A stretch of DNA of 64,000 bases, from contig NZ_JASISR010000003.1 in assembly GCF_030063245.1 (NCBI RefSeq), positions 124,001 to 188,000 on the forward strand, given 5' to 3'. The stretch is from Paenarthrobacter sp. PH39-S1 (GTDB taxonomy: Bacteria; Actinomycetota; Actinomycetes; Actinomycetales; Micrococcaceae). Shown in pieces: positions 1 to 8,727 of the stretch. Made by a program: the position numbers and the translations under genes. The notes under the pieces were generated by a model, which saw nothing but the letters and a program-made list of their open reading frames with translations, was not told where the DNA came from and searched no databases. The stretch's first letter is position 1, and each line of letters opens with the position of its first letter.

Positions 1-1595
1 TCGAGCCCCATAAACCAGCGACGCAGCGAGCGGTCGTGGCTGACCATCACCAAGGTGCCTCGGTAGGCGGCAAACACCTCCTCCAGCTCACCCACCAGAA
101 CCGGTGCCAGATGGTTGGTCGGTTCGTCGAAGAGGATCACGTCGTAACAGCCCACCAGCAGCCGGGCCAGAGCCAACCGCCTGTACTGGCCCACGGACAG
201 CGAGCCCACCGGGACGTATAAATCCCGGCTCCGGAACAGACCAAGCCGCAGCAGCCGGTCGGCGTGCACATCGATGTCCCCGGCCAGGCCGGCGGCAAAT
301 GCGGGCAGCAGCCGGCGCCGGGGGTTCTGCGGAGGTGCCAGCTCCTGCGGCAGGTAGCCGAGGGCGCCGCGCCGCACCACGGTACCGCGTTCGGGCTTCT
401 GGACTCCGGCGAGCACGTCAAGCAATGTGGTCTTCCCGGCACCATTGGGACCGGTGATGAGCAGCTTTTCCCCCGCCTGGGCGGTGAACCGGCTCACATC
501 GAGGCGGCCCGGCACGGCGATGCCAACGGCGGTCAGGACCTCACCCACAGGATCGTGACCGCCGCCGAGGCCCGCCGCCAGCGTTAACGGCTCCGGTGGC
601 CGCGCTACGGCGTTCTCTTCGAGCCGGCGAAGCCGTTCCTGGGCATTGCGGACCTTGCTGGCCGCAGCCTGCTGCCAAGTGCCGGCCTTAAAGTCGAACC
701 CCATTTTGTCCCCGTCGCGGCGCCGGCCGTAACCCATCTTCTGTGCAACCGTGTCGGCCTGCAGCCGCTCGGCGGTCATGGCATCAATCCACTGCTGGTA
801 TTCCTGCTCCCAGCGCCGCCGCTCCGCGGCCTTTTCCGCCACGTAGCCCACGTACCCGTTGCCGTAGCGGCGTACCTCGCGCCTGTCGCCGTCCACCTCG
901 ATCACCGTGGCGGCAACCCGGGTCAGGAACGTCCGGTCATGGGACACCGCGATCACGGTTCCACGGTGCCCCGCCAGCTGCGCCTCCAGCCATTCGACGG
1001 CTTCGGTATCCAAATGGTTGGTGGGTTCGTCCAGGAGCAGAATAGGCGGCGGGTCCGCCAGCAGGCAGGCCAGTGCCAGCCGTTCCTGCTCGCCGCCGGA
1101 CAATGACTCCAGCAGCCGGTCCCTGCCGATTCCAGCCAGGCCGAGGTGATTCATGGCGGAGTCCACCCGGGCGTCCGCTTGGTATCCGCCGCGCAGCTCG
1201 AACTGCCCCAGTAAAGCGCCGTAACTGTCGAGTTCTTCGGTGCAGGCCACCGCCATGGCATTTTCGAGGCCTCGAAGCCGTGCCTCCATCGCCCGAAGCC
1301 CGGACAGCGCCTTGTCGATGGCGCCGGCCACCGTGGATCCGGCGACGACGGGTAGGGTCTGCGCCAGGTAGCCGACCTCCGCACCAACGGTGACGTTTCC
1401 CCCGTCGGGCTTCTCCAGGCCCGCAATCAGCCGCAGCAGCGTTGATTTACCGGCGCCGTTCTCGCCGACAATTCCGATGTGCGCGCCGTCGTCGATGATC
1501 AGGTCAACGTGGGCCAGCAGGAGTTTGTCTCCATAACCGTGCGAGACGTCCCACAGCGTGACGTTACCGGGCTGTTGATCAAAGGGGTGGGTCAT
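1..1595 (-). CDS. ABC-F family ATPase, TlrC/CarA/OleB-like ribosome protection protein (3' end outside the window)
   Basis: The protein starts at the ATG at 1593-1595 and reads to the left edge with no stop, so its C-terminus is missing. About 531 residues are visible. There are two ATP-binding domains: Walker A GENGAGKS near residue 44, an LSGGE signature followed by LLLDEPTNHLD, then a linker, a second Walker A (GPNGAGKTT) and LFDEPTNHL. No membrane segments are seen, as expected for ABC-F proteins, which act on the ribosome rather than as transporters. The N-terminal half closely resembles macrolide-resistance members (TlrC, CarA, OleB, SrmB). A role in antibiotic protection is inferred from that resemblance; a housekeeping translation factor role is possible. 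Confidence 0.88.
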   Translation of the reverse strand, partial: MTHPFDQQPGNVTLWDVSHGYGDKLLLAHVDLIIDDGAHIGIVGENGAGKSTLLRLIAGLEKPDGGNVTVGAEVGYLAQTLPVVAGSTVAGAIDKALSGLRAMEARLRGLENAMAVACTEELDSYGALLGQFELRGGYQADARVDSAMNHLGLAGIGRDRLLESLSGGEQERLALACLLADPPPILLLDEPTNHLDTEAVEWLEAQLAGHRGTVIAVSHDRTFLTRVAATVIEVDGDRREVRRYGNGYVGYVAEKAAERRRWEQEYQQWIDAMTAERLQADTVAQKMGYGRRRDGDKMGFDFKAGTWQQAAASKVRNAQERLRRLEENAVARPPEPLTLAAGLGGGHDPVGEVLTAVGIAVPGRLDVSRFTAQAGEKLLITGPNGAGKTTLLDVLAGVQKPERGTVVRRGALGYLPQELAPPQNPRRRLLPAFAAGLAGDIDVHADRLLRLGLFRSRDLYVPVGSLSVGQYRRLALARLLVGCYDVILFDEPTNHLAPVLVGELEEVFAAYRGTLVMVSHDRSLRRWFMGL

Positions 1596-1723
1596 CTGAA
1601 GTCCTTGCGGTTTCGCCAATGTCTGCCGCTGGAAACCGCTCGCCGCAGGGTGCCTAAAACACTCGCGGGACGGCGCATCACCGGCACGGGCATGAAATCG
1701 CGTTACTTCTTCATGTTTCAAGC

Positions 1724-2168
1724 GTGCGGCACAGGGTCACTGCGCGTCAAGATCGGGACGCCATCGACGCGCACGCGCAGGCAGATTGGTGGGCAGAGAC
1801 CCTGGGCTGGACTGTGGAGCCCTCGGACGAAGCCTTCATCCGCTCGATGATCGACCAGGGACACGCATGCGAAGAGGACACCATGATCCACACGGCGCCC
1901 TGGTCCGGCGGGCCGGCGCGGCGGTCTGCCCGGCGGGGGGAACTGGGGCTCACCGGCGGGCGCCGCATTTTGTTCCAGCCCGGCCGGAGGATAAAACCGG
2001 CAAAAAACAGGGTGCACTGGGACATCAATCTGGCCGGGGCGGATAAGGATGAGGTCCGCCCCGGGGCTTGAGGCCCGCGGGGCCGTACACCTTTGGACGG
2101 CCAGTCAGGGTCCCTATGCCTGGCACACCATGGCCGATCCGGAGGGCAACGAGTTCTGCATCTCGTGA
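1724..2168 (+). pseudogene. Broken VOC-family (glyoxalase-like) gene
   Basis: Pieces of one small VOC-family protein lie in order but in different frames. The first (AQADWWAETLGWTVEPSDEA, about 1769-1828) and the part with RVHWDINLAGADKDEVR (about 2010-2060) share a frame. A middle piece (GAAVCPAG, PEDKT) is in another frame, and the end (GPYAWHTMADPEGNEFCIS, stop TGA 2166-2168) in a third. This needs at least three indels, so a single sequencing error cannot explain it. VOC proteins of this type are metal-dependent or metal-free lyases and dioxygenases of unknown substrate. The rest of the 1596-2274 gap holds nothing else I recognise. Confidence 0.75.
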
Positions 2169-2274
2169 TCATTGCCTCGCCGGTTGCACCCGCCGCACGC
2201 GCTGCGGCCCGAGTCTCAGGGCGCCGGCCGTGGAAAAGACCGGGGTGCGGGAGAATCCGGCCTAAACTCGATCC

Positions 2275-3258
2275 GTGAGTACAGTAGATCCCGCCCTGGA
2301 ATTGCCCGCAAAAGTCTCCGACATTTTCGACCCGCAGCAATGGCGCCTGGTCGCCGGCTTTGAAGGCCTAGCGGATGTGACCTACCACCGACAGGTGAAA
2401 CGGGCGGCCGGCCCGGACGCAAGTGCCGGCGCGCCCGCGCGTGACTTACCCACCGTCCGGATCGCGTTCAACCGTCCGGAGGTGCGCAATGCCTTCCGGC
2501 CTTCAACCGTGGACGATCTCTACCGTGCGCTCGACCACGCGCGGATGACCCCCGACGTGGCCACGGTGCTGCTGACCGGCAACGGCCCCTCCCCCAAGGA
2601 CGGCGGCCATTCATTTTGTTCCGGCGGCGATCAGCGCATCCGGGGCCGGGACGGCTACCGCTATGCGGAGGGCCAGACCCAGGAAACCATCGACCCCGCC
2701 CGGGCCGGCAGGCTCCATATTCTGGAGGTCCAGCGGTTGATGCGCACCATGCCCAAGGTGATCATCGCCGTCGTCAACGGCTGGGCGGCCGGCGGCGGCC
2801 ACTCGCTGCACGTGGTGGCGGATCTGTCCATCGCCTCCCGCGAGCACGGCAAATTCAAGCAGACGGATGCGACCGTGGGCAGCTTCGACGCCGGTTACGG
2901 CTCGGCGCTGCTCGCCCGGCAGATCGGCCAGAAAGCCGCCCGGGAGATCTTTTTCCTGGCCCGCGAATATTCCGCAGAAGATATGTACAGGATGGGCGCG
3001 GTCAACGAGGTTGTTGAGCACGAGCGGCTGGAGCAGGTGGCGCTGGAATATGCCGCGGACATCGCCCGGCAGTCGCCGCAGGCCCTCCGGATGCTGAAGT
3101 TTGCCTTCAATCTGGCCGACGACGGGCTGGCCGGGCAGCAGGTCTTCGCCGGCGAGGCGACCCGGTTGGCCTATATGACCGATGAGGCCGTGGAAGGCAA
3201 GGAAGCCTTCCTGGCGAAGCGCGAGCCGGACTGGTCACGTTTTCCCTACTACTTCTAA
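2275..3258 (+). CDS. menB: 1,4-dihydroxy-2-naphthoyl-CoA synthase
   Basis: This is the menaquinone pathway enzyme that cyclises O-succinylbenzoyl-CoA to 1,4-dihydroxy-2-naphthoyl-CoA. The 327-residue protein belongs to the crotonase fold. It has the MenB-type N-terminus (VSDIFDPQQWRLV), the substrate-binding segment RPEVRNAFRPSTVDDLY, the SGGDQRIRGRDGY loop and the conserved VNGWAAGGGHSLHVVADLSIAS core. The C-terminus ends in SRFPYYF, close to the usual MenB ending. It starts at GTG 2275 and is followed 11 bases later by menE on the same strand, then by menA, forming a men operon. Slightly longer than many MenB proteins because of an insertion near residue 45 (RAAGPDASAGAPARD). Confidence 0.96.
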   Translation: MSTVDPALELPAKVSDIFDPQQWRLVAGFEGLADVTYHRQVKRAAGPDASAGAPARDLPTVRIAFNRPEVRNAFRPSTVDDLYRALDHARMTPDVATVLLTGNGPSPKDGGHSFCSGGDQRIRGRDGYRYAEGQTQETIDPARAGRLHILEVQRLMRTMPKVIIAVVNGWAAGGGHSLHVVADLSIASREHGKFKQTDATVGSFDAGYGSALLARQIGQKAAREIFFLAREYSAEDMYRMGAVNEVVEHERLEQVALEYAADIARQSPQALRMLKFAFNLADDGLAGQQVFAGEATRLAYMTDEAVEGKEAFLAKREPDWSRFPYYF

Positions 3259-3269
3259 GGCACTGCAGC

Positions 3270-4517
3270 ATGGATATCGATCCCGTTCTCAGCGCGCTGG
3301 CGGCGGCCCTCTCCGGCGAAGGACCTGCCGTGCAGCTGCAGCCCGCTGCCTTTCCCCAGTGGCTTCCGATCATTAATCTCCTGCCGGACGCACGGTCCGC
3401 CTTCGGCGACGACGACGGGATCGCCGTCGTGGTTTCCACCTCCGGCTCCACTGGCCGGCCCAAGCGTACGATGCTCGGCGTGCATGCACTGGCCGCGTCC
3501 TCGATGGGAACGGCCGTTGCGCTGGGAGGGGAGGGTCAGTGGCTGCTGGCCCTCCCGGTCCACTACGTCGCCGGGATCCAGGTGCTGGTCCGCTCGCTCT
3601 TCGCCGGCACCCGGCCCTGGGTCATGGATCTCTCCGGCGGGTTCAGCGCCGAGGCCTTCACCGCGGCGGCGCAGGAAATGACGGACCGTAACCGCTACAC
3701 CTCGCTGGTCCCGACCCAGCTGCACCGGCTGCTGACTGACCCGGCGCCGGAAACGCTGACGGTCCTACGCCGTTTCGATGCGATCCTGCTCGGCGGCTCC
3801 CCCGTCACGGCGGACCTGCTGCAGTCCTCGCGCGACGCCGGCATCAAAGTGGTCACGACGTACGGCATGAGTGAAACCTGCGGTGGCTGCGTGTACGACG
3901 GCGCCCCGCTGGAGGGCGTGCAGGTGGCCGTCCGGGACGGTCGGATCTGGCTGGGCGGCGACGTCGTTGCCTCCGGCTACCTGGACGCTCCCGGGCTGAC
4001 CGGGCAGAGTTTCCACACGGGGAGGCCGGGCAGCGGGCCGGGGGGCGAGCCGGGGGGCGGGCCGGGGGCAGAGGCGCCGCCTGCCGCGGGCGATGCGCCG
4101 GCCCTTCGGTGGTACCGCACCGACGACGAGGGTGAATTGACCGCGGACGGAAGGCTCCTGGTGCGCGGGCGCGTCGACGACGTCATCATCACCGGCGGCA
4201 TCAAGGTATCCGCGCATTTGGTGGCGGAGCGGCTCCGCCTCCTGCCCGGCGTCCGGGACGTCCTTGTTGCCGGCCTCCCCGATCACGACTGGGGGCAGCG
4301 TGTCGGCGCCGCCGTCGTCGGGACCTGTACCGTGGAGGAACTGCAGGCCGGCGCCGCCGCCGTGCTGGAACCCTACGCTGTGCCGAAAACCGTACTGTTG
4401 ATCGCCGAGCTGCCGATGCTGGCCACCGGAAAACCCGACCGGCAGGAGCTGATCACACGGCTTGCAGCGGGTGGAACCGGCCACGGTTCGACGGCCCCGC
4501 GGCTTCCGCCACAATAG
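3270..4517 (+). CDS. menE: o-succinylbenzoate--CoA ligase
   Basis: An adenylate-forming ligase of 415 residues that makes O-succinylbenzoyl-CoA, the substrate of the MenB encoded just upstream. The ATP-binding motif STSGSTGRPKRTML lies near residue 55; TYGMSETCGGCVYDG and the hinge region RGRVDDVIITGGIKVSAHLV follow, with the C-terminal catalytic lysine motif LATGKPDRQEL. It is shorter than general acyl-CoA synthetases, as MenE of actinobacteria usually is. An unusual Gly/Pro-rich insertion (about residues 250-275, 4015-4095) sits before the hinge and is probably an expanded low-complexity loop. Confidence 0.93.
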   Translation: MDIDPVLSALAAALSGEGPAVQLQPAAFPQWLPIINLLPDARSAFGDDDGIAVVVSTSGSTGRPKRTMLGVHALAASSMGTAVALGGEGQWLLALPVHYVAGIQVLVRSLFAGTRPWVMDLSGGFSAEAFTAAAQEMTDRNRYTSLVPTQLHRLLTDPAPETLTVLRRFDAILLGGSPVTADLLQSSRDAGIKVVTTYGMSETCGGCVYDGAPLEGVQVAVRDGRIWLGGDVVASGYLDAPGLTGQSFHTGRPGSGPGGEPGGGPGAEAPPAAGDAPALRWYRTDDEGELTADGRLLVRGRVDDVIITGGIKVSAHLVAERLRLLPGVRDVLVAGLPDHDWGQRVGAAVVGTCTVEELQAGAAAVLEPYAVPKTVLLIAELPMLATGKPDRQELITRLAAGGTGHGSTAPRLPPQ

Positions 4518-4647
4518 GCCCGGACGAAAGATGCGGCGCATCAATAGCGTCCCAAGGGACACCGGGAGCAACACCGGGCCGGTCATCCGGCCGGGCAACT
4601 GCACCGGAACAACACCAAATATTTCACCGAGAATGAGGAGTACCATC

Positions 4648-5529
4648 GTGGCCACTGCCGGTCAATGGATCGAAGGGGCCCGGCTGCGCACGTTGCCGAT
4701 GGCCATTGCGCCGGTGATTATCGGCACGGCCGCCGCCTACGATCTGGGCGCCTTGCGCCCGGTGAACGCGGTGCTGGCGGCGTGCGTGGCGCTGCTGCTG
4801 CAGATCGGCGTGAACTTTGCCAACGATTATTCCGACGGCATCCGCGGGACGGACGATGTCCGGGTGGGGCCGCTGCGGCTGGTTGGTTCGGGGGCCGCGA
4901 CGCCGGCCCAGGTAAAAGCGGCAGCCTTTGCTGCCTTCGGGCTGGCCATGCTGGCCGGGCTGGCGCTAGTCATCCTGTCGCAGACCTGGTGGCTGCTGCT
5001 GATCGGCGCGGGCTGCGTGCTGGCCGCGTGGGGCTACACCGGCGGGAAGAATCCCTACGGCTATCTGGGACTGGGAGACGTCTTCGTGTTTGTCTTCTTC
5101 GGCCTCGTCGCGACTCTGGGCACCACGTACACGCAGGCCGGCGCCCTCAGTCCTGCCGCCGTCGTCGGAGCCGTCGGAACCGGGCTGATCGCCGTCGCGC
5201 TACTGATGGCCAACAACGTCCGGGACATCCCCACCGACGCCCAGGTCGGTAAACGGACCCTGGCCGTGCGTCTTGGGGACCGTAACGCCCGGTGGAGCTA
5301 CGTGCTGATGCTGGCCGTGGCGCTGCTGCTGGGCCTGGTCATCGTTCCGCAGAAACCCTGGATCCTGCTGGTGCTGCTGCTGATTCCCGCCTGCCTGATG
5401 CCCAGCTGGCTGATGCTCAAGGGAAAGAAACGCAAGAGCCTGATCCCGGTACTCAAACAAACCGGACTAATCAATCTGGGCTACAGCATTCTGTTCGCCG
5501 CCGGTCTGGTGCTGTCCAAGGGCTGGTAA
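4648..5529 (+). CDS. menA: 1,4-dihydroxy-2-naphthoate polyprenyltransferase
   Basis: A membrane-bound UbiA-family enzyme that attaches the isoprenoid tail to 1,4-dihydroxy-2-naphthoate, giving demethylmenaquinone. The 293-residue protein has about eight hydrophobic segments. The two Asp-rich motifs that bind Mg-diphosphate are present: NDYSDGIRGTDD near residue 58 and NNVRDIPTDAQVGKRTLA near 190. I chose GTG 4648 because GAGGAG lies 8 bases upstream and the protein then begins MATAGQWIEGARLRTLP, as in relatives; the frame is open further upstream. It is the third gene of the menB-menE-menA run, separated from menE by 130 bases. Confidence 0.95.
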   Translation: MATAGQWIEGARLRTLPMAIAPVIIGTAAAYDLGALRPVNAVLAACVALLLQIGVNFANDYSDGIRGTDDVRVGPLRLVGSGAATPAQVKAAAFAAFGLAMLAGLALVILSQTWWLLLIGAGCVLAAWGYTGGKNPYGYLGLGDVFVFVFFGLVATLGTTYTQAGALSPAAVVGAVGTGLIAVALLMANNVRDIPTDAQVGKRTLAVRLGDRNARWSYVLMLAVALLLGLVIVPQKPWILLVLLLIPACLMPSWLMLKGKKRKSLIPVLKQTGLINLGYSILFAAGLVLSKGW

Positions 5530-5541
5530 CGCCCGGACTGC

Positions 5542-5979
5542 TCAGTGCCCCAGAAACTCGCGCGGGATCTCCCCGGGTGTACCTGGCGCCGGGCTGCTCT
5601 TCGCCGCGATGGGACCGGCCCCTTCGTTCCTGGTCGGACCCCCGGCGCCGGTCTTCCTTGTCGGCCCCTCGGCCCCGACGTTCCTGCGGTCGTCAGACTC
5701 AATCGTGACATCGGGGTGGGCATCGACCAGGGCATCCTCGGCATTGGCATCCATCAGCTCCGTGGCGCTGCGGATCGGTTTGGCGTTGCCGGAAAAACGG
5801 GTGCGCAATTGCTCCGCGGCGGCCTCGCGCTGCCGACGGAACAAGAGGTAGCTGATGCAGAACGCGATCAGCACCGCGAATATCCCGGCCAAGATCGGGG
5901 CCATGCCCAGCAGCAGGAACAACACGAACAGCGGCACAAAAACGCCCGCACGAATCAGGAAGTACTTGAAAAAAGCCAC
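5542..5979 (-). CDS. DUF4229 domain small membrane protein
   Basis: A 145-residue protein with two hydrophobic helices at the N-terminus (about residues 5-25 and 29-47, FLIRAGVFVPLFVLFLLLGM and ILAGIFAVLIAFCISYLLF) followed by a basic, then acidic cytoplasmic tail. This fits the DUF4229 family common in actinobacteria near menA; its function is not known. The tail contains near-repeats (GPTRKTGAGGPTRNEGAGP), a sign of local repeat expansion. It converges on menA with only 12 bases between the stops. Start GTG 5979. Confidence 0.8.
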   Translation of the reverse strand: MAFFKYFLIRAGVFVPLFVLFLLLGMAPILAGIFAVLIAFCISYLLFRRQREAAAEQLRTRFSGNAKPIRSATELMDANAEDALVDAHPDVTIESDDRRNVGAEGPTRKTGAGGPTRNEGAGPIAAKSSPAPGTPGEIPREFLGH

Positions 5980-6052
5980 ACTCCGAGTTTAGACGCTCAA
6001 GCTGGACATTTCGCCGGGAGCCTTAGGACGCCGCCAGACGTTAGAATGAATC

Positions 6053-6463
6053 ATGGTCCGGCTACTTTTGGTCATTCTTCCTCTGGCCTTCCTCATCTAT
6101 GGGCTGATCGACTGTATCCGAAGCGATTCCGCCGATGTGCGCAGCCTTCCCAAAGCCGCCTGGGTGCTGGTGATTGTGCTGCTGCCGCTCATCGGGGTGG
6201 CAATGTGGCTTATCTTTGGACGCCCCAGCTACACCCCGCAGCCCAGCGCCTACCCCAGACAGTCCATGGCCCCGGACGACGACCCGGATTTTCTGCGTAA
6301 CCTCGAGACGGCCCGCCGGCACAGGGCCGAGGCAGAGCGCCTGCGCAAGCTCAAAGAGGAACTGGAAGCCCGCCAGGCAAAGCTGCCGGACAAAAAACCG
6401 GGCGACGACGACGCCGCGCAGGACGGCACGAACCGTCAGGACAAGCCGGGCTCGACGTCCTAG
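6053..6463 (+). CDS. PLD nuclease N-terminal domain (PLDc_N) membrane protein
   Basis: A 136-residue protein with two membrane helices (about 2-20 and 38-57). Between them lies the segment DCIRSDSADVRSLPKAAWVLVIVLLPLIG, which matches the short PLDc_N domain found at the N-terminus of cardiolipin synthases and, alone, in many small actinobacterial membrane proteins. No phospholipase HKD motif is present, so it is not an enzyme of that type. The C-terminal half is charged and probably coiled coil (RNLETARRHRAEAERLRKLKEELEAR). It is divergent from the DUF4229 gene with 73 bases between the starts. Confidence 0.82.
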   Translation: MVRLLLVILPLAFLIYGLIDCIRSDSADVRSLPKAAWVLVIVLLPLIGVAMWLIFGRPSYTPQPSAYPRQSMAPDDDPDFLRNLETARRHRAEAERLRKLKEELEARQAKLPDKKPGDDDAAQDGTNRQDKPGSTS

Positions 6464-6564
6464 ACGAAACAGCGAGAGCGTTCACCTCCCCTTGAATACC
6501 TGCGAGCAATTGCGGCCCACGGCCTACTCCCATCATCACCGTCAAGTGATCATTGCGCGGCAAT

Positions 6565-7002
6565 TCAGGCCCGCACCCGTTCCCAGGAAGCTATAGGGCC
6601 TTGAGTCACGCGGAAGAGCGGATGCGCCTCCGGGGCGACCTCGTCGGCCCAGCGCCTCGCTACTTGCGGACTTCGCGTGCCAAGCTTCGTCAACAGGTGC
6701 AACCATTCGTAGGCCAACTGGCCTGATGTGACGGGAATCAGCACATCCAACTCCGGCCGTGCGCTGATTTTTCCGGTGTTAAAGCGGTAGCCGCGCGCAT
6801 CCGCTTCCTCTGCAATGGCGCTGAGATAGATCCCGATCGCCCCGATCGGGTCGGACTGAGCCATGAATCGTTCAAGTTGCGGATGGTTACGGTAACCGCG
6901 GCCTGGGTTCGCGAGCACTGATTGCGCCAGCAACGCCTCCCGCCAGCACGCGGTGAGCGCTTGGCGGTCGAAATACCGCGGGTGAAGGGACCAGAGCCGC
7001 AT
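6565..7002 (-). CDS. Pyrimidine dimer DNA glycosylase / endonuclease V family protein
   Basis: A 145-residue protein starting MRLWSLHPRYFDRQALTACWREALLAQSVL, with YRNHPQLERF further on. This is the pattern of the bacterial members of the T4 endonuclease V family (Pyr_excise). In the phage enzyme the N-terminal amine of residue 2 attacks the damaged base site and releases pyrimidine dimers; activity in the bacterial branch is inferred, not shown. It stands alone in an accessory-looking block between the men genes and the cytochrome c genes. Confidence 0.75.
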   Translation of the reverse strand: MRLWSLHPRYFDRQALTACWREALLAQSVLANPGRGYRNHPQLERFMAQSDPIGAIGIYLSAIAEEADARGYRFNTGKISARPELDVLIPVTSGQLAYEWLHLLTKLGTRSPQVARRWADEVAPEAHPLFRVTQGPIASWERVRA

Positions 7003-7085
7003 ATTGTTTCAGCCGTCCCATTCAGCCACGGAGGGCCGCAAGGTGCCCGGAGTCGCCGCCGGTTGGCGTGCCGAGAGGCCGTTCA

Positions 7086-7598
7086 TTAGGCACTGCCACC
7101 GGGAGCGTCGACGGCGGCGCTCAACAGATCCAGGAAGCGGATGACAGCTTGCTGCTGATCAGCCGGCAGACCAGCAGCAACCACGAACATCCGCTCGTGC
7201 ATGGAACCCAGAGATTTGTGTACTTCGTGGTGTGCCTTCGTTGTGGCATACAGCAGTTGCGCCCGACGGTCGAGCGGGTTAGGTTCCCGCCGGACGTGCC
7301 CGGTCCGGGCCATTCGCCCCAGCAGCTTCGCAGTCGCTGCCGACGAAATTCCAAGTTTGCGGGTCAAATCCGTCGGGCCGATCGCGTGTCCGCTGGGTTC
7401 GGCCGCGATCAGGTGCCGAAGGGCACTTAGGTCGGTTTCATTCATGTCCATGTCGGCCTTGAGTCGCCGCCGCATGCCAGCGTCGGCAGCATGGAAGCGG
7501 CGCAAGGCCTGGAGCACCTCCACAGCCGAGCCGGCCGAGGCACCGGCGCCGGCGTACCAGTAACTGTTCGGCGCCTTGCTGTTCTCTTCGGCGGTCAT
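7086..7598 (-). CDS. MarR family transcriptional regulator
   Basis: A 170-residue winged-helix regulator. The HTH is visible as IGPTDLTRKLGISSAATAKLLGRMARTGHVRREPNPLDRRAQLLYAT (about residues 75-120), including the DRR wing tip typical of MarR proteins. The C-terminal helices for dimerisation follow. It is divergent from a small membrane protein gene at 7779, and the shared 180-base region carries repeats that could be operators, so that gene is a likely target. The ligand is unknown. Confidence 0.88.
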   Translation of the reverse strand: MTAEENSKAPNSYWYAGAGASAGSAVEVLQALRRFHAADAGMRRRLKADMDMNETDLSALRHLIAAEPSGHAIGPTDLTRKLGISSAATAKLLGRMARTGHVRREPNPLDRRAQLLYATTKAHHEVHKSLGSMHERMFVVAAGLPADQQQAVIRFLDLLSAAVDAPGGSA

Positions 7599-7620
7599 GG
7601 GTCAATATTATCGCCTAAAA

Positions 7621-7652
7621 GCTAGCTAGGTTAGATAAATTCAGGTTAGGCT
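7621..7652. promoter_or_regulatory. Possible operator with two AGGTTAG half-sites between marR-type gene and membrane protein gene
   Basis: AGGTTAG occurs at 7628-7634 and again at 7643-7649, 15 bases apart, in a locally AT-rich stretch; GCTAGCTAG precedes the first copy. The second copy reads TTCAGGTTAGGCT, which resembles the left half of the iron-box consensus of DtxR/IdeR regulators (TTAGGTTAGGCTAACCTAA). The right half is poor, so this could instead be a MarR operator. Confidence 0.3.
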
Positions 7653-7778
7653 CGAGGGCAAGGTGAGGGCCATAACTTGGGTCAGAAGGCAGAACTGCAT
7701 ACTTGGACCCGTTTTTTGGTCGGAGCCCGATTGATGATCAACCTCGCCATCTCCACTTAATCACGGAAGAAGAACATC

Positions 7779-8315
7779 ATGGCCGGAAATCTTATCGCCC
7801 GATCCGTGCACGACCTGACTGCAGCGGCCTGGTTTGGAGGTTCCCTCATGGGAGCCATCGGCCTCAACGGGGCAGCCGCGGAAGCAAAAGATCCAACCGA
7901 GCGCACACATCTGTCCAGCTTGGGGTGGAAGAAGTGGGCCCCTCTACAGACAGCGGCATTTGCCGCCCATATTGTTGCCGGTCTCGCTGTGACTTGGGAA
8001 AACAAGGACCGCTTTGCCAAGCAGCACGGCGTTACCCGCCTTTCCGTTTATAAAACTGTAGTCACCCTGACCGGTGCGGCAGTAACCTTGTACGCCGGAC
8101 TGGTGGGGAAGAAGGTTGACGAGCTTGCCGCTGAAGGCGCTGAAGGCGCCACGGAGCCCAAAGCCAGCGCGTCAAGTGAGCTGAAATCTGCTCAGAAGCA
8201 GTTGAAGATTCTGCAGTGGGCCATTCCGGTTTTCGCTGGTGGGGTCATTGTTCTAGGTGCGAAGCACGGTGAAATGCAGCGGCCGAAGAACGTGATTAAA
8301 GGCCTTGCGCGTTAG
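7779..8315 (+). CDS. Small membrane protein of unknown function
   Basis: A 178-residue protein beginning MAGNLIARSVHDLTAAAWFGGSLMGAIG. Three or four hydrophobic stretches are visible (about 12-32, 52-70, 85-105 and 150-168), with an Ala/Glu-rich polar loop near residues 115-145. I do not recognise a named family. The spacing of segments resembles small Arthrobacter membrane proteins without known function. An AAGAAG-rich leader (about 7766-7775) could act as ribosome binding site. Its divergent placement with the MarR-type regulator suggests shared control. Confidence 0.65.
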   Translation: MAGNLIARSVHDLTAAAWFGGSLMGAIGLNGAAAEAKDPTERTHLSSLGWKKWAPLQTAAFAAHIVAGLAVTWENKDRFAKQHGVTRLSVYKTVVTLTGAAVTLYAGLVGKKVDELAAEGAEGATEPKASASSELKSAQKQLKILQWAIPVFAGGVIVLGAKHGEMQRPKNVIKGLAR

Positions 8316-8727
8316 CCGAGTCCGGGCAACCGATGATCCTAAGTTGTCACAATGTTGCTTAGGTGGCTGTCCGTCGCCGGCCATCCCGTCGTAAGTCCGG
8401 ACCGATTCGCCAGGGGAATACGGAGGCTCGTCGATAACGAACGCTACCGGGTGATCTTCCGGCGATTCGTTCCGGCGGGGTTTCGTGACAAAGCGCCCCG
8501 TCTCCCAAAGTAGTCTCCATGTACGCACGGAGCAGGGCGCGTTTGCTGCCCTGCTCCGCCACGTTGGGCGTCCGGACGGTGACGCCGGCGGGCCGGGCGG
8601 GGATGATGCCTTCACGTTTAGCGACCTCGGAGCCGACCGCCAGCCAGATGAGCTGACTCGGCACCCGGACCCTGATGGACCCTTACGCCGGAATCCGGTT
8701 TTCGTCCGGCGGAGAACACCTGGGTGC
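8316..8727. other. About 410 bases without a recognisable gene
   Basis: The longest plausible frame is a 101-codon stretch on the minus strand (8359-8664, starting MPSQLIWLAVGSEVAKREG). Its first 60 residues look protein-like, but I recognise no family and see no good ribosome binding site. It may be the remnant of a gene lost when the accessory block 6.5-8.7 kb was inserted next to ccsB. Confidence 0.35.
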
